A stretch of DNA of 64,000 nucleotides, taken from positions 4,739,831 through 4,803,830 of the forward strand of contig CM036231.1 in NCBI GenBank assembly GCA_020631735.1. The letters are read 5' to 3'. Numbering within the stretch: position 1 is the first letter of the stretch; every line of letters starts with the position of its first letter. Shown in pieces: positions 1-9,201 of the stretch. A program made the translations under genes and the position numbers. Source of the DNA: Saccharum officinarum (taxonomy: Eukaryota; Streptophyta; Magnoliopsida; Poales; Poaceae). Under the pieces are notes generated by a model that saw only the letters and a list, made by a program, of their open reading frames with translations, was not told the origin of the DNA and made no database searches.

Positions 1-789
1 CTTCAATACGCAGTAGTAGCAGTGGAATATTTCACTAAGTGGATCGAAACTAAACCAGTGACAAACATGTCATCTTCCACAATGAAGAAATTTCTTTGGC
101 AAAACATCATATGCCGCTTCGGAGTTCCAAGGCACATAACAGTAGATAATGGAACTCAATTTGACACCCAAAATTTCAGGGATTATTGTGAAAGTTTGGG
201 AATTCAATTATGTTTCGCATCAGTAAAACACCCACAATCAAACTGTGCAGTTGAACGAGCAAATGGAATCATATGCACAGGAATATCAAAATGTCTAGTG
301 GGGCTACCCAAAGGCAAATGGGTGGATGAGTTACCTAAAGTTGTTTGGGTACACAACACTACAGTTTCAAGATCAACAAACTTCACCCCATTCAAATTAC
401 TTTATGGAGAAGAAGCAATAACACCTGAAGAGATACAATTTCAAGACCCAAGAACAAATATTGAAATAATAGATGAAGATAAACAAAAAACAAGCAAAGA
501 TCTACTAGAAGAAGAAAGAATAAAAGCGATCCAGAATCTTGAGAAATACCAGAAGGAAACAAAAAGTTGGTACAATAAGAAAGTTAAACCAAGACAATTA
601 TCACCAGGGGACTTCATCTTGAAAAAAAAAAGAAATGAATACATAATCGAAAAGTTTTAGCAAAAATGGGAAGGACCATATCTCATCACAAGAACCAACA
701 AGCCGGGAGCATTTCACTTAGCAGATATGAGTGGGAAGAAAATCGATCACACATTCAACATTGAAGACCTACAAAGATATTACCCTTAG
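1..789 (+). pseudogene. Integrase C-terminal half of Gypsy pol (element A)
   Basis: The frame is open from base 1, so the start lies outside the window. It encodes the later part of a retroviral-type integrase, which inserts the cDNA copy into the genome. Visible motifs are FTKWIE near the start, DNGTQF with the second catalytic aspartate around residue 48, and VERANG with the catalytic glutamate around residue 86. A C-terminal stretch ends in KWEGPY, the usual end motif of Gypsy integrases, and the reading frame stops at 787-789. A TAG at 658-660 interrupts the frame six residues before the KWEGPY motif and would remove the last 42 residues, so I call it a pseudogene. The interruption is a single stop; the frame is otherwise clean on both sides. 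Confidence 0.88.
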
Positions 790-1097
790 AATTTATTTTC
801 ATTTTTTGTATAAAATAGATTAGTTTTTACATTCAAAAAGTTTCAATTCAAATGTAAACGAGCTGCACTCTTATTCCACTCAGGGGAAGCCCTTCACAGG
901 CAGAGTGGTTTTTTAATGAGGCAGTCTCTATTGTAAATTCTCATCAAATATAAATGAAAAACTAGTCCCCCTAAATCTAAGTCTAAAGAGTACAAAAAGA
1001 GGGGCCGAAAAGTATACTAAAATATCGGCCAGAATAAACTAAAGTAGGTAGCATCATTTTTCGAACAAGCAAAAACTAATGCTAACCTATCTAAAAC
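790..1097 (+). other. Non-coding spacer after pol (element A)
   Basis: AT-rich sequence between the pol stop and the tandem array. I see no open frame, repeat or structured element in it. Confidence 0.5.
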
Positions 1098-1740
1098 ATA
1101 AAGTCTACGCGTTACCTTCGCTAAAAAGTGAGGGGACGACATTTTCAAAATTCACTAAGGTGGATTATGACTTCAAAAAATAAATCTACGTGTTGCCTTC
1201 GCTAAAAAGTGAGAGGACGGCGTTTTCAAAATTCACTAAGGTGAATTATGACTTCAAAAACGAAGTCTACGCGTTGCCTTCGTAAAAAAAGTGAGGGGAC
1301 GGTGTTTTCAAAATTCATTAACGTGAATTATGACTTCAAAAACGAAGTCTACGCGTTGCCTTCGCTAAAAAGTGAGGAGACGGCATTTTCAAAATTCACT
1401 AAGGTGAATTATGACTTCAAAAACGAAATCTACACGTTGCCTTCACTAAAAAAATGTGGGGACGGCATTTTCAAAATTACACGTTGCCTTCGCTAAAAAG
1501 TGAGGGGACGACATTTTTAAAATTCACTAAGGTGAAATAATACTTCAAAAAAGAAGTCTTCACGTCACCTTCACTAAAAAATAAGGGGACGGACGTTTTT
1601 CAAAATTTACTAAGGCACATCATGACTTCTAAATGAAGTCTACGCGTTGCCTTCGCAAAAAAAAGCAAGGAACAGCGTTTTTAAATTCGCTAAGGTAAAA
1701 TTGGACTTCTAAGCAAAGGCTACGCGTTAACTTCGCAGAG
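1098..1740 (+). repeat. Tandem array of about 80-bp units (element A)
   Basis: About eight diverged head-to-tail copies of a unit of roughly 80 bases, starting near 1100, 1181, 1262, 1342 and 1422 and continuing, more decayed, to about 1740. Each unit carries AAGTCTACGCGTTGCCTTCG, then a variant of AAAAAGTGAGGGGACGGC, then AAAATTCACTAAGGTGAATT. One copy near 1475 is shortened. The array lies between the pol stop and the 3' end of the antisense gene, so transcripts from both directions would end close to it. Some units stay open in one frame, but the codon content follows the repeat, so I do not call a protein. Confidence 0.9.
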
Positions 1741-1760
1741 GAAAAAATCCAAGACAAGTT

Positions 1761-1766
1761 TTTATT
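1761..1766 (-). terminator. AATAAA polyadenylation signal of the antisense gene (element A)
   Basis: The minus strand reads AATAAA here, about 60 bases after the last antisense stop codon at 1825. The position fits a plant near-upstream poly(A) element. It supports an independent minus-strand transcription unit, but no transcript evidence is available. Confidence 0.5.
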
Positions 1767-1824
1767 AATTCCACTATGAAAACAAAATAATATATTACAT
1801 AATAGATTACAACAAAAGTTACAT

Positions 1825-4800
1825 TCATTCACTTTCTGAAGCAACAAAAAATGCAGCTTCGCTAATCAAATCCTCAACAACCCTATCTAACACTTGATCA
1901 ACTTTGCATCGTAGAAATTCTTCAGAGACAACTCGGTGAAGCACTCGAAGCACTCGAACATGATGACTAGAAAAATACAAAAACGCCACAATTACTTTAC
2001 GTCGCATCACCACAAGAAAAGAAACCAGTGTTAAAATAAACTACCTGAGAAATTTCGCTGAAGTCAACAATTCGTGGCAAACAAAATTTTTTGTTCCCAG
2101 CAATAAAATTCTTGCATTCAAAATCTAAAAGTAACACATCATCAGCAAATGAACCACAATGAACAAAAACAAAGCATCATAACATAATGCTTACGTCAGC
2201 TTACGTTCAACAAACGTATCAAATGTAGGATCTGCCTCATTAGTTGCATACTCCAACCACATCGAAGGTTCAACAACAAAGTTATCCTTACACATTAGCA
2301 ATGGCAAAACACCCACTTCATCCTGCTAAAGTTTAATATTTACAAATCTCAAATAACCTTGCAAAAGCCTCACCCTTCAATTTAAAAAACTAAAAAACCA
2401 ACTTCAAGACCAACTAAAACGGGTGGTCATCAACATCATCATCTCTGGCATTTTCTTCTTCGCGCTTGTCTTGCTCCTTTTGCACCTTCTCATCGGCAGC
2501 AATTTATTTTTCAAGTTGCTGCAAAAATGAAACAAAATATTAGTAAAAAAAACACAAAAACAACAAACAAAAGAAGGGACAATAAAATCCCTAATCCAAC
2601 CTTTTCCATCTTCTTCTTCGCCTTCAGAAAAGCATTCTCCCTGCCACCCATGTTCCAATATTGATTAAAATATTTATTGCAGAGCAATTGAGTCTGATAA
2701 GTAACCTGACTCAATTGCTCCACAGAAGGAAACTTATAAGTGCACGAGTTGCATAAACACAACTCAAATCCTCGCTAGTCTGGATAACAGTTGGCAAATC
2801 TTCATATTGGCGGCACAGCCAAGCAAAAAATAAATCAAATTCTCCAAGCTCCCAACAAAGATCCTCTGGCTTCGCTCCAAATTTATCATAGCAATTTTTG
2901 CAAAGTTCCCACAAGCGATTGCACTTATCATAAAAATTTTGATCTTTTTCAGAAGACTTCTTCTCAAGATAGTTCTTTTCTCTCACAATTTTTTTAAGAT
3001 CTTTTTTCAAATTATCACAATCTCCAATCTTCGCTTCAAGCTTGGCTCCAACAGAAATACATTTAGACTCCATATCATGAAGAGCTTCAACTATCTCTAT
3101 TCTCTCTTTCTCTTTAGCAGCAAGTTGAGACTTCAAAGATTTAATCTCTTCAACCAAATTTTTTTCACGAAGTGCTGCATTTTTGTGCATCATCCTCAAC
3201 CGATTTACGCAAACTCCTTTACAAAAAAGCATTCTACAAAAGAACATCAAAACATTCACATACAAAGTCAAAAACATATTGCAAAACAACATAAGAAGTT
3301 TAACCAAATTTACACAACAAAGTCAAAAACACACAAACCTTGTAAATCATGGAAACACTAGCGTCTGCCAACTCAAGCAAAGATTTACCAACAAGTTCGG
3401 CCTCCGTATCAGGAACTGCAAAGGCATCATCAATGCACTTTGACACCTTTAATTCTGGCTTCTTCGGAATAATACAAAGTTTGTCCAAGCCAATCCCAAT
3501 AAATTTAAAAGTGTCTAAATTCACGCCTTAGTAGTATTCCATACAACGTTTATAGGCCTCAGGATCCACTCCATCAGGAATAGTTTCCAAAACTTCGGCT
3601 GGAGTAGCAGGTTCCTGGGCAACCTCTTTCATTCTCCCAACATCCACAGACGTCTCTCTATGAGACGAAGAATCCAGAAAAAATTCCTCTACACAAAAAC
3701 AAAATATGAGTTAGTCAAATATTCAAAGTTAAAAATAAATGCGAAAAAATAATACCTGTAGAAACTCCCTTCTCAAGATGACATGCAACTTTTTCACCAG
3801 TATTTACATCAATTGTGGATTCAGAAAGACGAGAAGCTCGAGCATTTTCGGCTTCCTCATCAAAAACATCATCGTCAGATTCATCAAAGTCAAGGGTAAC
3901 GGTAGTAGTACCCTTACCCTTGAGAGCCTTAACTTTTGGAGCACCAGTCTACACAGGCCCACCTCCTAAGCCAGTATCTTCTATCACAACTTTGGAGGGT
4001 GAAGCAGCTCCTACAATCCCTGATGGAGTTTCAGCTACAAACCTTTAAGAAGATGGCCCGGCAGCCTCCTGCGAATCCAAAATAACCACCTCACCTTCTT
4101 CTTGTGACCCAATAGTAGTGGCAACCACAGTTACCGGAGAAGAAACCGGATTAACTGTAACAGAAAAAACATCTTCGCCAATATTTTGTTGTGACGAAGA
4201 CAAAATAGCTTCAGTAGCACCACCATGGGAAATATCGACCATCAAATTCTAAAAATAGTCACCAAGTGAAGTCAACATAGGAGGAGTCAACCCACTAGAA
4301 TCAAAAACTAAACTAAACATTCTCACCTCATCATCACAAGACATTTTCTTAAAAGTTTCATCAACAAAATTTTCTGACACATCAGAGTCAGAAAGCCCAC
4401 CAGTCTTCGCTTTCTTCTTTAAAGCTTTTTTAGTAAGCGGAGCCCCACCTCTCTTTTTTCTAGTAACATTCTTAATACTAGGCTTCGCACCTCTAGTATA
4501 GGCTGGAGCTAGCCTTTCATCATATTCTATCTGAGCGACATCAAAAATTCTATTCAACCTCTTGTAATCTGAGCCAAGGATTTTATCCATCAGATCTTTC
4601 TCTTTCTTCAAAAACTTATCAAGAATCTCAACAACTTTAATCTCAACAGCAGCAACAAAATCTTTGTCTTCAGAATATTTCTTTGGACGGAAAACCTCAT
4701 TATCTAGAAAGATATAAGTTTTCCCTTTGACTGACTTCTCATGAAATCGAACAAAACCCCAACCTTTTTTCAAAGGCCAAATCCGAGCAGCAATATACTC

Positions 4801-5595
4801 TTCGCAAAAATCTCGGACACTTTGCATACTAGCAGCAAGCTTATAAAACTTTTCACAAGATTTAGAACTTCTCGAACTTTGAAATTCAGACTTGCAGTCA
4901 AAACTGTTCTTATGCATCTTCGCAGCCAAAGGATATCTTTTTACAATTCTGTTAGCCTCATTCTTCTCCTCAATAAGAGGAACTTTATGATAAAACCAAT
5001 AGTGGTACTAATTTTCAACCCACTTATTCTTTGAAGCAGGAGCTATCTGTTTAGCACCACGAGCTTGCTTAAAACTGCAGCATCCAAAATATTTGATAAT
5101 ACTTTTACCATCAACCATCTTGCTCCGAAATTGAGTGTGCATCTCATGAACAGAACAAAAAGCTCCAATATCCAAATTTCCTCTCTGAGACTTCACTGCC
5201 CAAATAAAAAGAGTAATTTTTGCTATCCCATTTGGAGTCAAATGATACATCTCAATATTGTAAGCCTTCAGAATTTCTTCAATAAAATCTTGGCATGGCA
5301 TACGAAGACCAACTGTAAAATGAACACGAAAAACAACACATTCATCGGGTTCTGGCATGGGAATTGTCTCATTCTGAGGAGGCAACCTAACATCCGCCTT
5401 TTCCAGCATCCTATTTTTCACCATCCACTGCAATTCAGATTCATCAAATAAAGACTTGTCAAAGTTCAGAGATTTCGTATCATCACCAACAAGTTCCGAC
5501 TCGGATACAGAAACATTAGACAAGTCCTCATCAGAAATAGACTGATCGGATTCAACTGGTGAATTCTCAGAAACATTCTTCTCTATGTCTGACAT
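1825..5595 (-). pseudogene. Antisense, intron-containing accessory gene with Transposase_28-type domain (element A)
   Basis: The ATG at 5595 opens a 195-codon frame. After an acidic Ser/Glu-rich leader it carries a region like the plant 'putative gypsy type transposon' domain (Pfam Transposase_28), with VVFRVHFTVGLRMP near residue 90 and NGIAKITLFIWA following. A TAG at 5008 breaks the frame, which then continues into a Lys-rich region with KKRGGAP and an acidic region. Further in-frame stops sit near 4249, 4045, 3952 and 3528. A clean 67-bp intron lies at 3689-3755. Downstream exons encode a coiled coil (about 2800-3200) and an acidic tail near 2416-2515; similar coding continues near 2210-2330 and ends with a stop at 1825. 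The gene is convergent with pol. Function is unknown. It is decayed here; exon borders other than the one intron are uncertain. Confidence 0.7.
3689..3755 (-). other. Spliceosomal intron in the antisense gene (element A)
   Basis: On the minus strand the donor reads TCTACAG then GTATTA, and the acceptor reads TTTTTGTGTAG then AGGAATT. The intron is 67 bp and T-rich. Joining the flanks keeps one frame in phase 1, linking the acidic region to the block that begins EEFFLDSSSHRE. The intron shows that this minus-strand gene was spliced, which would be incompatible with it being an accidental frame in the sense RNA. Confidence 0.7.
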
Positions 5596-5818
5596 CTAAA
5601 TACAAAATACAAAAACAACAAAAATATACATGCAAAAGTGTCAGATACAACAAAACAAAAAACATCAAGCTTAAAAATACAAAAAACAAAGAAAAATTAC
5701 ATTCGGCAACAAAAAAAACAAAATAGGCTTCGAGGAAAATCGACTTCGCGACAACAAAAATTTTCAGCAGCACCTCCTATCTTCGATCAAGTACCCAAAA
5801 GGGGAGGACACAGCGCAG

Positions 5819-5826
5819 TATATATA
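5819..5826 (-). promoter_or_regulatory. TATA box candidate for the antisense gene (element A)
   Basis: The sequence is TATATATA on either strand. Read on the minus strand it lies about 225 bases upstream of the ATG at 5595, which would leave a 5' leader of roughly 200 bases. It sits in the internal region, outside the LTR, so it would be a promoter separate from the LTR promoter. Placement is by sequence only. Confidence 0.45.
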
Positions 5827-5977
5827 GGCGGCTTCGGAATCTGACCGTTAAAAAACACTGTTCACAACCCAACGGTCATAAACGGCCAACTCCAAAGTTT
5901 GGGATGGCGTTTTCTGTGGCTTCGTTTTAAAAATTCAAATTTCACGAATTTCAGACCTTTGGAGTAGGCCTTCATCC

Positions 5978-5989
5978 GCGAGGGGCTAC
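5978..5989 (+). other. Polypurine tract (element A)
   Basis: GCGAGGGGCTAC directly abuts the LTR start and is the expected primer site for plus-strand DNA synthesis in a plus-orientation element. Confidence 0.65.
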
Positions 5990-6573
5990 TATTGGGAATA
6001 TTAACTCTGCCTAAAAAACTCAAGCCCAAACTTTGGAGTACGAAAAATATTAAAATATTCTAACAAAATCTACTTGCAGGTAAAAGTATAGCGAATGGTG
6101 TATTTTGACTTCGTCGGACAAGATTCGACTTCGCCAAAAGAATGAATAAAAGGTGAAAGAAAAGATCAAGAGCAAAGGCAAAGACAAAGTTTTGGCTTCA
6201 TCATCAAGAAATCAACTTCACTTTTTGACTTCGTCGGCAAGAAATCAACTTCGCTGGACAGCGAAGTAGATAAGGAGGAAGAAATGACTAAGTCGAAAAG
6301 AGCAAGTTCACTGAAGAAGAGAAGATTGAACATGAAAAAGGAAACCGAATCAGGAAGAAATGACCACTTCGCCCTCGCAGTAAAGAATGGTTGTAAATAT
6401 TTTAGTCAGGGATAAAATAGTCATTTTATGTAAAATACGAAGACTAGGGCCCTATAAATACCCCCTCTGACATGTATAGTACAACCATGGAATAAATACA
6501 ACTTTGACTTGTATCCGAAACATTTTGATGATTGTGTGAATTGTGTCACTTGACTTGAACTTTTCACCCAACA
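5990..6573 (+). repeat. 3' LTR of element A (584 bp)
   Basis: The LTR starts with TATTGGG, a one-base change from the expected TG start, and ends with CCCAACA, so the two ends form a short inverted repeat. A polypurine tract abuts the left edge. A TATA box (TATAAATA) stands at 6453-6460 in the plus orientation, where the LTR promoter is expected. The 5' partner LTR is outside the window, so identity and age cannot be measured. Confidence 0.75.
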
Positions 6574-7159
6574 GTGGAACGCAAGAATTTCATAGAAATT
6601 GTACTGCAACTTCACAGAAATTGGTCCGAATCAAAATTTAGGAATAGATAAATTTCCCATGTTCCAAACTAAACCAATTTTCGAGTTTTCCCTTTAGTCT
6701 GGTCTAATAAATGAGGTCATCCCAACACCTAGACTGATTCGTGGAAGGCTGGTACGCTATCTCAGTCTAGACATACTAGAGAAATACCTTTTTTACTTTG
6801 AGAAAGTGACACTCTACAACACAATGGAATATGTGATATTTTTGTATCAGGTAGCTAGCTCCTCTTGGGGGATCTCCCATATATATATACTCCTCCAACA
6901 TTTAAGTAAGGGAGCAATGGCTGATGTCTGAGTCGATGCTGAATTGCTGAAATAGAGCAAAGGCTGCAACTACGCCAGTATTAACATGTTTCAACTTTAT
7001 TAAGCCGCCTGCTCGAAAAATCAATGGTTGTGTCCTTTGATCTGAACCATTCTTTCTCCAATGCAATGCCTCCTAATGTACACAGCTGAGGCTCTCACGC
7101 AAATATTTGTTGTGATATACTGATATGTGGGATAGGAATAGGCACACATGTGCATAGCG

Positions 7160-7290
7160 ATGGAAACGGATTGGATTCGTATGGAATCGGATCCAAATAT
7201 CATCTTTTACCATATTTTAATTCAAATTAATATGGGTGTTTTCGAATATGAATACAAAATGGATGTCTCGGACGGATTTCTATTCAATTG
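7160..7290. repeat. Diverged transposon-like repeat segment
   Basis: The stretch with ATGGAAACGGATTGGATTCG, a central ATCTTTTACCATATTTTAAT and GGATGTCTCGGACGGATTTC resembles a widespread non-autonomous grass repeat that I recall. Ends and target duplication are not visible, so this is a weak call from pattern memory. Confidence 0.25.
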
Positions 7291-7854
7291 AACTCAAAGT
7301 GCATATTGTTAAATTCAACATACACATGTGCCAAATACTTTACAAAGACACATACTTTACCATCTTTAGTTGTTGTAACCAAACCATAACTCACCTAAGA
7401 CCCTTAACACGACTGACTCTGCAAAGTTTGTACAATTTACCTACAAGTTTGATACTGCATGTAAGCATGGATCCATCGAAGACATGACCCTCCAGAACTC
7501 AGTCATGGTGATCACCACAGGAGCGCTAAGACAAGGTTCCTTGCCTAATGAGGGCTACAACCGTTTTATTAAATTTCACACAGTTCTCTTAGCATTCCGT
7601 TGCACATCTACCTTTAGGCAATTACCAAACTAATTAAGGGATTTAGACTAAGATTTGCCCTTACAATGTCGAGTGGTTGCACAATAAAATGAGTTAGGTA
7701 AGTTAAAACACTCAGTCCTTAACTGAGACAAAGCAAATATCTTCCATCAAACCCAAACCCAAACTCCAGCCACACCTCCCCAAAACCTATATGTTCATTT
7801 AGCTTTCACCAAAAAAAAAAACCACCGCTCACATTGAAAACCATTGCATTTGTA

Positions 7855-8055
7855 ATAGGAAAAAGTTTACATAACCCCTCCTGTTGCAACTCGACTACTT
7901 CACCCCCCAATCTATAAAACCATGTATTTAACCCCTCGCCTTTGCAAAACCGTTAACGGTTTTGCAAAGGCGAGGGGGTTAAATACCTGGTTTTATAGGT
8001 TGGAGTGAAGTAGTCGTGTTACAATAAGTGGAGGTGGGGGTTATGTAGACTTTTT
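7855..8055. mobile_element. Foldback MITE (about 200 bp)
   Basis: Nearly the whole element is an inverted repeat. The left arm runs from AAAAAGTTTACATAACCCC and the right arm ends in GGGGTTATGTAGACTTTTT. The arms meet at the palindrome CAAAACCGTTAACGGTTTTG near 7955. CATTTGTA occurs on both sides (7847-7854 and 8056-8063) and is a likely 8-bp target duplication, which would fit a Mutator-like or hAT-like origin. The arms differ at only a few positions, so a transcript would form a long hairpin. The left edge has five bases not matched by the right, so the exact border is uncertain. Confidence 0.75.
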
Positions 8056-8561
8056 CATTTGTAGCACAAGTACTAGAAATAGTGAGTAACGGTACTAATA
8101 ATACAATAATTGCTTGATCAGAGCACAACATGTGTAGCTAGTAAGTAATCCTTATGTCATCAAGGCAATCAAGTGTGGGTTTCCAATCAGGTTTTAGCTA
8201 GTAAATAATTACTTTCAACCTATAAAGCATATTAAAAACGAATTCTAATGTTTGTATTTGAAAAATAGGATTTACAAGATCAAGCGGATTCAGGTGGACT
8301 TGTCTTCGTTGTCATTCTCATGGAACTCTCGCCCAATGTTCGGGTTCTCGAGCTCCGGCTGGCTCCATCGTCTGGTTCACAATAATTGTACTTAGTGGAA
8401 TATCATGTGACACTTAGTGGAAGCTGATGTGACACCTAGTGCGAAATGATGTGGTATTTAGTGGGAGCGACACGTGGACAACTTGCACGGTGAGATTGAA
8501 AATTATTATGGTTTATTTTTATGAGATATATAGATATAGACTAGGATATCGTCTTTCTTCT

Positions 8562-8688
8562 GGGCTCGTTCGTTTCCCTGGGAATGGTTCTCTGGAATGA
8601 TTCCCAGCTAAAATGGTAGGCTAATTTGTATAACGATTGATCAGCCGGAACGATTCTTAGTCTCCTTCCAGGACAACCAAATGAGCCC
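8562..8688. mobile_element. MITE candidate with GGGCTC ends
   Basis: The segment begins GGGCTCGTTCGTTTCCCTGG and ends CCAAATGAGCCC, giving imperfect terminal inverted repeats of about 25 bases. The 127-bp size fits a small MITE. I could not find a target duplication, so the borders are tentative. Confidence 0.35.
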
Positions 8689-9099
8689 TGAGAGAGAGGT
8701 CCGTTGATGTTCCAAGGGAAGGCATATTGAAATGGAATCCATGCTGGCATGGCCACAATTAGAATTAGCAACCAGATGCCTCCTATCAGATTATCTGCTG
8801 CTACCGATCAAAAACCAGAATCATCCAAATGAGTGCATCGACTGAAAGCACAGCACACATAAGTATATGGAATCACAGCGATAGTGGTAACCAAGATCTA
8901 GTCGGATCCCTTGGCTCAGCCTACTGGTTTGCCTTGCTTAACCGGCCAAAGTGTTTGGTAGGTAATGGCGCGTAAACACACAATTCCGAGGTGACAGGAA
9001 CGGGAATGGGAAGAGAGAACCGTGCGCTCTGCAACCTAGTGAGGAACGAACTGTCCTGAATCTGAAGCAATAGGCTCCCACGGTGTGCCTCACTAGTCA

Positions 9100-9199
9100 N
9101 NNNNNNNNNNNNNNNNNNNNNNNNNNNNNNNNNNNNNNNNNNNNNNNNNNNNNNNNNNNNNNNNNNNNNNNNNNNNNNNNNNNNNNNNNNNNNNNNNNN
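9100..9199. other. Assembly gap (100 N)
   Basis: Exactly 100 unknown bases, the conventional placeholder for a gap of unknown length. It falls inside the CACTA element, between unrelated DNA on the left and mid-exon transposase sequence on the right. Confidence 0.99.
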
Positions 9200-9201
9200 A
9201 G

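Larger units (their letters stand above)
1..6573 (+). mobile_element. Element A: Ty3/Gypsy retrotransposon, Tat lineage (Grande-like), 3' part
   Basis: The window opens inside the integrase of a plus-strand Gypsy element and runs to the end of its 3' LTR at 6573. In order it holds the integrase tail with a pol stop at 787-789, an array of about 80-bp tandem repeats, a decayed gene on the minus strand, a polypurine tract and a 584-bp LTR. A gene antisense to gag-pol between pol and the 3' LTR is a known trait of large Tat-lineage elements such as Grande. The 5' LTR, gag, protease, reverse transcriptase and RNase H lie outside the window. The target-site duplication can therefore not be confirmed; the five bases after the LTR are GTGGA. 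The lineage is inferred from architecture and from similarity to element B. Confidence 0.85.
6574..9099. other. Unassigned intergenic DNA with MITEs
   Basis: I see no supported gene. AT-rich sequence with TATATATATA at about 6881-6890, but no matching coding frame downstream. It holds a clear foldback MITE (7855-8055) and two weaker MITE-like segments. The first 36 bases after the LTR of element A resemble 51748-51785. The stretch ends at an assembly gap. Confidence 0.5.

Noticed and set aside
204..644. Minus-strand frames opposite the integrase of element A
   Set aside because: They are shadows of the integrase frame, with no domain of their own.
1098..1740. Regular repeats as a possible CRISPR array
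   Set aside because: Units are diverged tandem repeats with no unique spacers, inside a plant retrotransposon.
3528..5010. Several in-frame TAG/TAA codons as possible stop-codon recoding in the antisense gene
   Set aside because: Stops are scattered without a shared context and fit deamination; other broken genes in the window show the same pattern.
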